Translations under genes and position numbers: made by a program | Notes under the pieces: model-generated | The model's database searches: none | Told to the model about the DNA's origin: nothing | What the model saw: only the letters and a program-made list of their open reading frames with translations | Shown: one piece after another, positions 46,201 through 57,977 of the stretch | How positions within the stretch are numbered: position 1 is the first letter of the stretch | Layout: each line of letters starts with the position of its first letter | Source: Toxoplasma gondii ME49 | Taxonomy: Eukaryota > Apicomplexa > Conoidasida > Eucoccidiorida > Sarcocystidae | Assembly (NCBI RefSeq): GCF_000006565.2 | Contig: NC_031474.1 | Coordinates: forward strand, 2,081,662-2,145,661 | Direction: 5' to 3' | Length of the DNA stretch: 64,000 nucleotides

Positions 46201-47047
46201 TGTCTAGTCCAACATGCCTCCACTACCCAAATATACGAGCTGCCACGCACAGCGTTAAAGATGATGAAAGAGGCTCAGGACAGAAGCAGATGGCATGAGC
46301 TAGGAGGCATGTGACAGCCGTAGGTGTAAGATACGAAACAGCTCTGTTGATCAAAAATGGCCACCTCTTCTCCGTTGTTCATTTTGTAGAGGCAAAATCT
46401 TCTGGACCTACCAAAAAGGATTGACATTCGATTCTCACTGTACTGTTTGGTGTGCTGATTACAAGTCAGGAAGCTCATGCTGATACCCCACGACAAGAGA
46501 GACCGGCGACACTGTCCGGTGTGTCAGTTTCAAGGCCCCCGGTGAATCCACAACTCTTTCCATTATCCGTTTTATCCTGACCAAAGGTTATCGTGGATGA
46601 GGGGCGCCGACGAGCCACGGGTTTAGATACCCGCTCCCTCAAAATATGTTTGCTGCTAGTGGAACGACAGACGCATACAAATGAAAAAGTTTTACAACTG
46701 AGAGAGAACCGTGTGTTCGGGATGGAAACTAAAATCCGTTTTCGATCAGTCCACGAAAAACGTGGGAATCGGCATTTGAGAAGGTCTGAATAATCTGGTA
46801 CATGCCACCAGAAAAACATTTGACGCCGGACCAGAGTGTTTGTTTCTGAGACAAGCGACCCGGAGAGTTTGGAACAGCGATCAACTGATTTATTCAGTAA
46901 ATCTAGTGACAGACGTAGTGGAGCACATGTGTCAGCTATCCTTCGTGTACGGCTATCACGGAACTAATAGTGAACTGATTGGACTTTTAGGCACCTACGG
47001 CGTCACTGCCTTTTGAACGGCGGGAGAGAGTGAAGAGTGTCATTTGA
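43292..47047 (+). CDS. Unrecognised multi-pass membrane protein, 579 residues
   Basis: Six exons join in phase: 43292-43647, 43781-43917, 44213-45200, 45606-45714, 45973-46065 and 46991-47047. The start ATG (ctATGGC) has a good context. There is no N-terminal signal peptide; the first 93 residues are polar. Hydrophobic segments follow at about 95-117 (MILVTVFVLVAAGTLLIASC), 125-155 (long, perhaps two passes, with LHIVVILLFLVIGPAV), 172-196 (ILTAFAFLLAVVQILYL), 461-486 (IISIGTVSFVILMTLSGI) and 497-516 (YVAALAGFLAAILSFL). A hydrophilic Ser/Arg-rich loop of about 260 residues (200-460) separates the third and fourth segments. The C-terminus is short and charged (ERRERVKSVI). Each hydrophobic block sits in its own exon and all introns are GT-AG with closing phases. 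No transporter or enzyme motif was recognised. Confidence 0.75.
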
Positions 47048-49044
47048 AAATAAAGGCCGTCTATTACCAGACGTGGCACCAAGGAAAGTAGAGGGGAATG
47101 GCTTGAATCTCCTGTTAACAGGGATTGTATTGGTCTCAACTCTGCCAGATAGAAACTCCATTCGGCACCTAAGCGATCGCCGCCGAGATGCACTTAGCGA
47201 AAATGCTCAGGGCAGTTGACTCTATTTCGCTTATGATCGTGTATCCAGAGGACAGAGAGGGAACCAGGAGAAAAGGGGTAACGAAAACGCGTAGCTGCAA
47301 ACTGCCAACACCTGTCGCTACAGCAAACCCTGTCGAAGAAGCACGCTTTACAGAGGAGAAACGTTGCGTTTGAGTACGACATAATATCGATACATAGAAA
47401 TTGCGAAAGATTACATTAAGATCAACTCGGAAAGAATTACGTTTTTACGCCATGGATGTTTTGATTGTTTTTGTGTTGTAGCAAAGGTGAAGCAAAACGC
47501 GGAAGCAGACCATTAATACAAACAGGGAGCACCTAGTCCCAGAAAGAGAGGCAATCCCTGAAAGATCTGCCGCGGTTTTGGTTTGAAAAAAACTAGTGTT
47601 AACGAGAGCATTTCCGCCGGTCTATCGCTGTTTGCACGGGAGAGTCACGCCGGCACGGATTTGGTTGCATAGGGACAACAACGCTAGACACGAAAGCAGC
47701 TTCTTGTACACCTGAATTTGTGAAACGCTTTTCAGGTAACTTCTTTCTGCTTCGTTTCCAGACGATCTCTTTTTCTCTCAAAAAGCGCGTCTGCACTTAG
47801 GAGATCCCTTTTCTCCGTGCCTCTACAGCTACCGGAGCAAGTTGCGCTCACCCGCTTGGCTGCTGCCCATGACGCAGATCCCCATTTACATATACGCACA
47901 TAGCAAGGATGCACGTGCGTGTACCCATATATGGATTTACATCGCTACGCCAACCAAGGCATAAATACGTGGGCATATGCCAACCACATATGGCGTGCAT
48001 GCGAGAAAAGGGCGAGGACACGTGAAAGCGAACTAAGTGCTGAACTGGCTCCAGTGCCTGGATATTTCAGTCACCTTCCTAATCTCTGTAGACCGTGACG
48101 TGCTGTGTGCCCCGCCGTTTTTCCCCCTGGCTTCGCTTTTGCCGCGAAACAGAGTTTCACATGCCAATGATGCCTGGTCTCTCATAGTCTGGCGCTCCTG
48201 GATACGATGCGTCGCATGCCCAAGTTCTCACATCCAGTCCCACAGCCTGCTGCCTCTCGCTTCTACACAGCAGAGAGGAAGGCGACTCGCTCTCAGTGGC
48301 CCAGATCCCCTTACAATATTATGCTGGCATCCAAGGAACATACAGCTACGTCTTCGCCATCTTCTGAATTGTCTCCGTTTGCGTTTCCGTTCTCGGGTTC
48401 TCCGCACTGTCGTCTCGCCCACATGCTTCATGCTGTGTCCTTTTCGACCACGTCTCGGTTACACGCCAACCAGTCGTCTCCGAGAGCCCTGCCAGTGTGT
48501 TTACGCTTCGAGCCCTGTCACGGCGGAAGCAGGGACGGACTCGCTTGGTGCACCTGTGTGACTAACAGAAGGCTCCGCAGCCGCGACCGGAGCGGGTCCT
48601 TCTTCCGCAGTCTGGGTGGCAACCCGTGACCTCGCGGTGAGGAAAAAAGAAGAGAGGCCAGATAAGTTAACCCTGGAGGCAGAAGGAGCAGGCCCACGAA
48701 TCGGAGCCGAAACATGGCGGGAGCAACGCACCAAGAAGGGCCGAAGAGGACCCCAGAGAAATGTATCTACTATTCGTTCTGCTCGAAAACTGTAGGTATT
48801 CCTGGAATGCTCGAGACTGGTCCGGAAAGGGTCGTGCATGCACTTAAATGCCAACGGTCTCTAGTTGCTCCGGGCACCTCAAATACAGGATGAAGATGCG
48901 ACTGAGACACCACCTGTGTCCAACCAGCAAATGGCGTAGAAGGACCTCTTTAGGGAGCACCAGCCCACCCTCAAAATTCAATGCTGTCTTATTCCCTCTG
49001 CAAGATACACAAAGCACTCGTCCAACAGGATACCATATGTTCAC
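47048..49044. other. Convergent intergenic spacer (3' ends of the membrane-protein and TBC genes)
   Basis: The spacer is about 2 kb and should hold two 3' UTRs. Several overlapping frames of 100-175 codons occur on both strands between 48030 and 48860, but none has flanking splice logic or a known domain. Nothing else is supported. Confidence 0.55.
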
Positions 49045-52000
49045 TTACTTGTTGACGGGCATAAGTCTTGTGATGACTCTCACAAGACCTCGCTTGGATC
49101 CCCCGCCCTTAGTTGCCTGCTTCATAGCGTTCGAGCACTCATCACTTTCCGGTGTCTGCGGACCTTGGTGCCCATCCTGCCCCGGGGAAAAGGCCCCTGC
49201 CGATTCCACAGGTGTCTCCTCCGCTGACGTTAACGATGCTGGTGACGTTCCGGCGCTGGCGGGAAGCAGTCGGCCGGAGCTATCGCTTCGGGTGGAAGAA
49301 AAGTGCGTCGATAGCCGCTGGCACGCTTCAGCGGTTTGGGGGGCCGTATCCTTTCCAGGTGAAGGTCGCTTGTTGCACGACATAACATGAAAAGGCTCTG
49401 TCTGCAAACGCTTGCGACTTCGACTGGACCCTTCCACCAGCCTCAGAGCTACAGCCTCCTCTCTCTCTCCGCTGGTGAAGCGGTGACACGGTGAGATGCC
49501 TTCTCGTTCAGCCTCGTCGTGGACATTCTGTGCATTCAATTCGAGCCCCTCTTGACATTTCTGATGCTGTCTCTGTAGCTCCTCGATGTCCTCTCTCTCC
49601 TCTTGTGCAGACCCTCTGTCATACGAGGTCTCATTGACACTTCTTTGCTCGAAAACATCCTCTAAATCTTCGGCCTCGTCTCGCGCCTGCTCTCCTACCT
49701 CTGGCTCTTCTTCGCCCTTTACCAGGGACGTTCCAGTGGACGTAATTTCTCGGGGGCAAACATCAAAACTGTGTGGAGCAGATGACGACACAGCATCACT
49801 CGATTCACACACGCTTGGTGAATTTTCAGACAAATCCACTGCCGCCACAGGTCTCCTCTCTTCGCCCGTCCTCCCCCTTTCCTCCGCCTCTTTTGCGCGT
49901 AGACCGTCTTCCAGCGAGAGGTGACCGATACGCTCTGCGTCTCGGTCGCGGATAGAAAGAGAAGGACAAGCCTTCAGAACACCGGAAGACACAGGAAAAC
50001 AGGAAAGACTTCCGGATATGCCCTCGGCTGGTTGCGCCGCAAGGGCGTGAACAGCGTCAACCAACTTGGGCAACTGCAATGTCCCCTCGCACGAGAAAGA
50101 AGATACGGACCCGTTCAACGCTGCGACCGGAGACGAAGGCGGCGAGCGAGCATGCTGGATCGCCGCACTGTGGGACATCGGAGACGGGGCAGGGACAGCC
50201 TCAGCGTCTGCACCGTCAGACAGAGATGACGTCCGACGCGGAACGACCTCACTTTCCTCGGGGCACAGCGGAATCTGACGGGGAGAAAAAGGGGGAGAGA
50301 GCGACGGCCTGATGGGTGTGTTGGCTTCACTGCATGCGCATGATGGCGAGGCGCCAGACGCAGTTCGCGACGCGGCAGGACCTGAACCTAGGAGCGAAAA
50401 CCAAGGGGGAAACAGCAAAGGGGCACGAGGCACACACTGCGATATTGAATATGACTACAGTTGGCGGATACAGGCAATCGAGTTCGTTGAGACTGCTCTA
50501 CACCACCACCCAGCTGGACTGCGTGAAACAGCTAAATGTGCTGTATTTCAGCATCCAACAACACTAAGGTTTCGAACATCAGAGGAAAGAGAATGAGGGA
50601 AACAGGCACACATGCACGGAAGAGGAGGGAGGAAGAAACAGTCCAAGAAGAATGAGGCGAAGATCAAGAGAACTAGCGGCTCGATGGAGCAACTGCTAGT
50701 CTCTTGGTACACGTGTATGTTGCCTGCCGCTCGCCGATTTTGGCTGCTACAGCCTCCACGTTGCTTCCGGAGAACACAAAGAAGCAAACAAGAGAAGATC
50801 AAGAACCGGATTGAAATGAACGGCAATATACGGCGGACGGCAAACGCAAAATGAGGCTTTTTTAAAATGAGGGTAGCATCTGTCTCTCCAGTTCTGGCAG
50901 GTTCCCGGGAAACGACATCCGCTCCGTCTTCCGTCTGACGCGTCAGAGCACCGCAGTTCCTTCCCCCGTACTTTTCGCTTTTTCAAATCGTTTCTTCCTA
51001 CCTGCCAGATATGAAGGCTCCTTCTGGAGTGCTTCACCTTCCTCTCCTGTTCGCTCGAGCTCGCCTTCTCTCCTGCGCCCTCCTGTCGTCTCTGGAGAAG
51101 CAGACTGCTGTTCCAAGTACGATATATGGCCCGAGTGGAGACTAGATCCAGGTGAAAACGTGCAGCGAGGAGACACTTGCTGGCATGGCGATTGGCCTTC
51201 TTGTCCCCGTCCCGTGTCAAGAGAAGCGCCTTCTTCTGACGCCGACGACAGCGAAACAGACAGTGCCTGGCTTCTCTCGACAAGTCTGTCTCCTTCTTTT
51301 TTTCCGATTCCTCCCGCTTCGCGTGCCACCTGCACTGAACTCTCCTCCTCACCGTTTCTTGCCCAGCTTCCCTCCTCACCAGGGGTTCTCAAAGAAGTAC
51401 ATGACCTAGTTTCAGGTCCACTGCAACGATGCCCTGTCATCCCTGAGGTCTCGGCCCTTGCCTCGTGCGCCACTCCTACCTGTGATAGATTTCCCTCACG
51501 AACGACCTTCTCTCCGGCATGCGTCTGTTCTTTCGTTGTCGTCTCTCTTTCAGCATTCTCAAGTGCGACTACGGAAGCAGCTATCATCGCATCTGTCCCT
51601 CTCTGGGCTTGTTCACTGGAGACACCAGACCCGCAGGCGGCAGGGACAGGAACACACAAAGGTCCGCTGCTAGTGCGTCTGCTGGAGCCAAGTGGCGATA
51701 GGGGAGTCTCGAGGCGCAAGTGACTGTGGAGAGGAGACGATTCGAAGAGCATCTTTCTCTGTTCTTGCACCTGCTCTGTTTCGCCGGTCTCGTCTTCGCC
51801 CGCCTTCATAGAAGGAAACGGTGACAAGTTCGGTGAGGAGGCAAGACTGATCGGAGCTGGAAGAGGTGATGACGGAAAGCACTCGGACTGCTCTTGGCAG
51901 GTAAGGGGAACGCCAGACGTTTCTGTCGGATCTTCTCCCTCTCCGCAAGGCTGCAAGGGATGCGGAAGAGACACCTGAGCTTGAGGCAGGGAAGCCGCGG

Positions 52001-55000
52001 CAGAGCACGAAGAATCCAGAGCTTCGGGACAGTCGAGAGAAGACGGTCCACGTAAGTCTCTACTCGGGAACGGTGAACAACGTTCCTCGCTGTTCATTTG
52101 GTTTTCTAAGGTATCCCTGTTCACGCCTTTCTCAACGACCAAGCGATCGCTGCCCCGCGAAACGCTGCGCCCACCCTGGGGCCTCTTGTGCGTCTCACCT
52201 CGTGACGACCATCTGTCACTCGACTGCCGAGAAGAGCCCTGGTTCTCGCTCGTCCGGTTTTCACTATGCGTATCTTCCTCTCCTCTCCTTCTCTCTCTCT
52301 CCAGTCTTGATTCTGAGCGACGTGACCTATAGCTGTGAATTCGCTCAGGCGTCACTCGTCCGGGCTCCTGACGCCGGTGATCCTGCGCTTGCCACGCGTG
52401 AGACCCAGCCTTCGGCGAGGGCGTCTTCTGCTTTCTCGCGGTCGGCTTTAACACCTGCATTTCCTCCAACTCGCCCCCTGGCCGCCTCGCGGGACTCGTC
52501 CAGAGACCGTCGTGTCTCCCTGCTCGCGCGCGCCTCGCGCTGCCGCTCTCCTCCCCTGCCTCCCGTTTCTCTTCTCGCCTCCACGAAGAGGCCGACTCGC
52601 GCCGGCTCCGCCCACAGGGCGAGGGAAGCTCGTCCCACGAAGAGAAGGCGGACGAAAGGAGCTGCTTCCGAGGAGACGATGTCTGTCTCGTCCTTCTTTC
52701 GTCATCGCTGCGGTCGCTTCGCTGTGCACGTGAGTGGCTCACTTCGCGGCCCCTCGCCAAAGTCCGGGCGTCCCCGCGGTCAGGTTCCCGCGCATGGCGC
52801 TCGCTTCGTCCGTGATGTTTCCTTTTCTCTTTCAAGTCCCCGTGAGTTCTGTGGCGCTCCCCGCGGTCCGTCTCCTCGTCCTCTTCGTCTTCCGTCAGCG
52901 TCTCGACCAAAGGGTTGCTCTGCTCCTCATCCTCAGGAACTGCCGCTGCTGCAGCTGCCGCAGCGACTCCGGCGGCACGCGCCTGCGCCTCGGCCACTTC
53001 CTCTTCCTCAGCTTCGCGCATGAGCACGGCGAGGTCCGTCGTCAAAAGGTCCTGCGATACAGGAAATCGTTTTGTGTACACAGAACTAAAAGGAATGCGG
53101 GTCCACTCGAGGTTAGGAACAATCACGCGAAGAAAGCGATCCCATTATTTGTCCTTTGGTCCGAGAGGTGCTGTCTCGCCCTGGTTGTGGGTCGACAGTT
53201 GCCTCACCAGATGTCTCCATCTCGTCTCTTGGTGTGTGTGGCATCAGTCAGACAATCACGGACAGCCACCGCCGTTCCCCAGTTTGCCGCCCTCTCTCTA
53301 CTTTGTTGTGCCTTTCCTCACCGTGAGAAGCGTGTCTGGAAGCTGGACTTTCGCGGCCTGCTTCACCAGCATCTTTCCGACTTTGAAGTCGTCGCAGCCG
53401 CCTCCGCTGCTCTTCAGCGATTTGAGGAACTTTACAACTTCTTCGAATCTGCTCACAGGCAGCAATTTCACAACAACGGCGCACGGAAAACTGACAATCA
53501 TCGAGAACTTCTACCCCCGGTGTGTGCATACACAGCAACCTCCAGTACTCGCGCCGCCTTCGCATCTCTTCATACAGTCTTTCGAGGTATGTTGTTCCAA
53601 CCTAAAGACACCGCGTATCCACCGCTTGCCAAGTGGCAAGCAACCGAAGATGCTCATTCACTCTCTGTTCGACAGACACCTAACAAACAGAATGGTACTC
53701 GAGACGTCTACGCAGCCCTAAACCTATCTACCCATAGATCGAAAGTGCAAGGACGGAAAAAAAGGACGCATGCCGGTGAATGCCTCAGAATCTGTCAACG
53801 GCCTCTGCCTCGGCACACACCGTCGTGGAGACACCGTTTTACATGATCCTTCGGAAACGGGTCTCACCGTAGATGAATGATGAAACGCGTAAGCACTTTG
53901 AGGAGAGCTACTGCAAGCTCGAGCAAGCCATGGAGACCTTCTCCAAGAAGAAAGTCCCAGAGGACGCAGACACTCCGAAGAGGCAGCGAGGTGACAAACA
54001 GCGTTAGGAACCTGACAGAGTAAAACCACAACATTCCATGAGAGAGAAAAAGCTATACACTGCTTGACGCACGCAACTCGATATATATATATATATATAT
54101 CTGTTACGACACATCGATTAAGCATCTAGGATTACCTTCTCAGCCCTCACACGTTCACTGATGCTCGGTATCCAGTTGTCTTGTGCAGGCGTGTACAGGA
54201 ACACTGTTGTAGGTGAGTGAACAAACGTTAGAGATTAGCAGAGGTCCTGTCACATTTACACATAGACTATATAATACAGAGTCCGGATGTGCGTATGCAC
54301 ACCCGATGGCCCGCACTGCCTTTCCGTACCATTGGTGAAGATAGACCGCCGGAAGGACGCCCTCGTCGAGGAAGTGTTGACGAAGCTCAGGGAGTTGTTG
54401 AGACGCCAGAGTGTCAAAAACTGTAAAAGCAACAGACGACCTTTGGCTGAAATCTGTGGTGGATACCTGGCAGGCGTTTCTTTCGCGTGAATCACAAACG
54501 AAATTCATATCGACGCCTGGATCCCCCCCTACCTTCTGTCCACCAAAGTCAGGATCTCTTTCCCTTTCTCCTCCCTGTTTGCTTCCCCGTCTCTCCCCTT
54601 TGGCTTTTGCTGTTTCCCCCTCTTTTCGGTTCTTCACTCTCTCCTGTCCATTCTCTCTGTGTCCGCCTTGCCCGATGTCCTGTCTCCATTCTGCTTCACT
54701 GAACTCTACAGTCACGAAATTGCTCATCTTCACGTTTCCACGTTTGGCTATTGCCGCCCTTGCTTGCGATGTCCTGTTACCTTTCATGTATTTCCGTAGG
54801 AGCGGAAATTTCTCCTGGAAAAAGCCCTTCAGTCTGTACCGTTGCATGAGAGCTCGGAAGACGCAGAAGGCGTCGAACTCGTCGAACGACGAAACAAGAA
54901 GAAGAAGACCTGCTATGAAGTTCATTCCTGTGAAATGGACACAAGCAGCTGCCACACGCGTAAAGATAAGACATCTCGAAGGAAGACAAAAGCAATACAC

Positions 55001-56208
55001 CACGGCTCAGCCTCCCGCTACCAAGCCCACCGCCTGTATTTCCTCTTGTTTAATTTATCCCCATTTAACTGACCATCTTTATCAAATTCAGTCACCTGGA
55101 TGTGCAACAATCCCGCGACCAGCACCGAGTTGCCAGCATCCGTGCTCTCGAAATATTCATTCTTTTAATACACATGCACACATACAGATGCATACAAACA
55201 GACACCACCTACACACGCATCGAGAGGTCATGATGGATTCAACGATCCATTCGGCTTTCGCCAGTTAATGGGGCTAAACTGAGGCAAACCTACCTTGGCA
55301 GTATCCGACTTCCGGGTGTATATTGGCAAAGGCATTCAGGTTTCGACACAGCAGCGCTTGCGCATCCTTGTCGAAAACCTCAACATCCGGAAACGTTCGA
55401 GGCACATCGATCATGATGAGAGCGAAAAAACTGGATCTCCTCTCTGCCTGTCTTTCGTAGACTCTTCGGCAGTCGCCGCCAGCTCGACAGCAGCCTCCGG
55501 TGCCTTCTCGCTCTTCCACGCCTGTCCATCGCAGCATCCTCGAGTCAGGCCCCGAAGCCCGCTGTCGATCCTCCCTCTCTCGACTCGTGTCCTCCCTGCC
55601 TGGAGAGTGTCTCCCTTCTCTGCCACACTGACTTTCCGCCTCACACCCTCTGTCACGTTCTTCTTCTCTCCCCAGACCCCGCTGTCTCTGCGACTGCAAC
55701 AACGAAGCCCCCCCACGGCTGTCCTTCCACGAGTCTCTCTCAGCTCGCCCCGAGCCCCCTGGACCCCCAGCGACAGGTTTTTGTGGGCTGGAGAAAGTTC
55801 GAGTTAGCGCCGACCCCACTCCTCCAGCCGCCGGCGAGGAGACGCAGGAGATCAACGGCTGAGACTGTGGGTGGAAGCCGGAGCCCAGAGCGCCTGAGTC
55901 CACGTTCTCCGAAGGAAGCGAGTAGGAAGAAGGACAAGCACACCGATGCTCAGGAGGCGGCAGACACACGGCTTTCCACGCGTTCCACCTGTGAGACGGC
56001 GGCACGCCTCTGCGGAGTAGAGACAAACAGAAGACGCAAATTAGCAAATACAGGATATATTGGAGCAAACGTTTTATCGAATAAATCTGCATAACAGTCG
56101 TGCGGCATGAGGGTGTGGAAGATAAAAAGGTACAGAATGTCTCCATTTAGGCAGACGGGCGCATCTGAATACATGCATGCCTACGCAAGTATGTCTCAAC
56201 ATGCATTT

Positions 56209-56239
<31 letters not shown>

Positions 56240-57977
56240 TACAGATAGCTTCGTGTTCGTGGTGGCTCCATACGGGTTATATATATATATATATATATAG
56301 TATAGAGTATACATGCATATATGCACAAGCATAGACGCCGCGAATGATGTACAGCTTCCACCGTGAAGAGAAGTATGGACGCGCAGCTGACACGTTCATT
56401 TGGGACGTGGCAACGCCCTACCTTCTGAGTCGTCGAAAGAATGTGTGACGGTGCATCTGCATGAAATGGACTAGATTTCGATCTTCCATACTTTGCCACT
56501 TCCTCTCGCCTCTCTCTCCGCTTGCAGAATTCTTGACTCCAAAAAGTTTATGAAGCAGAACTCTTCGACGCGCGGCCCTGGCGGCTGAAGCGGCGACACC
56601 ATCTTCACTTTCTCTCTCTTGCTCCGGCCGTCCACTTCCTCTTCGGTCTTTCATCTCCCGCTCTGCCCTGTCTTCCATCTCCCTCTCGCCCGCGCCGTCA
56701 TGAGTTGACAACAGAGACGGAGTGCTGAAGCGGCAGGGGTGAACACGGTCTCCTCGACTGTCTTCCCGAGAGACAGCAGCCTCGGATTCGGCAGCGGGCG
56801 AGAAAGTTCTCTGGAGAGAAGGGCAGGGGAAAGAGGATCGGGAAGAAGTCGACGCAGAATTGGAATACTGCAGTAGTTCTTGTTGTTGCCGGCGAGTGTT
56901 TTGGCGCTGCTGCAGAAGCGATTCACTGGGTGCGGGAACTGACCCTGCCAGAGACGACCGCCGTGTGCCGCTCGCTCCCGAGGACACCTGGGCCTTCACA
57001 TCTCGTAGCGTGTCATCCGGTGATGTCGTCCTCGCGCGGCTGGGTACAGCGGTGTCTCCTCTCGCACCCTCTCCGCGCCCAGGCTTTCTCTGGATACTTG
57101 TAGGACGGGTGAAGTGGTGTGGCGGAGCCTCCTCAGACTCATCCCCTGAAATCGCTCCCTCGTCGACGGGGCGGCGGCCAACTCGCTGATGTTCCGCCTT
57201 CCGATCGAAGCTTCCGGTTCTGACGCCTCCGTCCTTGTCAGTAGCCAGCCTCGAAAACTGGCCCTCCACCCGGTGACGCGGATTCGGAGACAGAGACTGC
57301 GAGGCTGTACGGACAGAATAGAGCGGAAGACCATCAGGCTCAGCCATCCCAGGACGAGACGCGCCTCTGCTGGGGCCCCACATCCCGACGGTGGAAGGCG
57401 TGCGGGAGGATCCCTGAGCGCTATGCTCATCATAAGAGGAACGGGATTCCGTCGCCCCACTCAGAAAGCGGCTGTCTCCACAACTACGTTGTCGAGGACC
57501 AGACGAATGCGCTTCGTGCGAGGGCCATGAAAAATGGGGATCCCCTCGGGGACTGTTCGATTTTTTTCTCGGGGAAACACTTTGACGCCAATTGTCAAAC
57601 GACGCAGCCACATCCGGAGGCGTACAAACACCCGGTTTGTCTGCTGGCAGCGCTTCACCTACTGTAGACGGCGAAACGCGGGCAGCGGTGCCTGTGCGAC
57701 CGCCGTTGCTCAAGAAAGGAAACAAGCTTTTCCCTATTCGCTGCGGCTCTCTGCTGCTCTCGCCCCCATTTCCACTCCACACTTCATCTAACTCACGCCA
57801 CTGCTGCTCACCACTCGCGTCCACTTCAGGCAACTCTTCCGAATGTGCCCCGGGCGCGGAAGGGGCAGCTCCTCTGTCAGATGCCCCTTGTAGTGGAACA
57901 TCTTCGCCCTTTGTGTTGCTCGTCCCGCCTAGACCGGAAAAGGAAATAATCGAGCTACCGCTCCATAGGAAGCTCAT
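49045..57977 (-). CDS. TBC-domain Rab GTPase-activating protein, 2,071 residues
   Basis: Eight exons join in phase: 57977-56422, 56009-55294, 54927-54781, 54420-54330, 54011-53868, 53490-53322, 53051-51002 and 50387-49045. TBC proteins accelerate GTP hydrolysis by Rab GTPases in membrane traffic. Residues 1-515 are Ser/Arg-rich. The domain opens at about 519 (RRGVPPSHRWNAWKAVC) and is split by about 170 low-complexity residues. It continues IMIDVPRTFPD (IxxDxxR with the arginine finger, about R721) and VGYCQGMNFIAG (YxQ glutamine finger, about 757). Then come FPLLRKYMKVFDTL, VYLHQWFLTLF, SLPLRSVCVLWDFLLGEGLH and LLELAVALLKV, ending near 905. Both catalytic fingers are present, so an active GAP is expected. 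The long C-terminal exons are acidic and Ser-rich (poly-Ala near AGVAAAAAAAAV) without a recognised domain. The upstream TTG at 58094 is not a start; the ATG of MSFLWSGSS is used. The Rab target is unknown. Confidence 0.92.
54081..54100. repeat. (TA)n microsatellite in a TBC-gene intron
   Basis: Ten TA units lie between the TBC exons ending at 54330 and starting at 54011. Confidence 0.95.
56213..56300. repeat. Two (TA)n microsatellites in TBC-gene intron 1
   Basis: Runs at about 56213-56237 and 56277-56300 lie in the intron 56421-56010, between the N-terminal exon and the exon that opens the TBC domain. Confidence 0.93.

Noticed and set aside
48037..48854. Overlapping frames on both strands between the membrane-protein and TBC genes
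   Set aside because: They are mutually overlapping, lack domains and lie in a convergent 3' region. They are probably UTR or chance frames.
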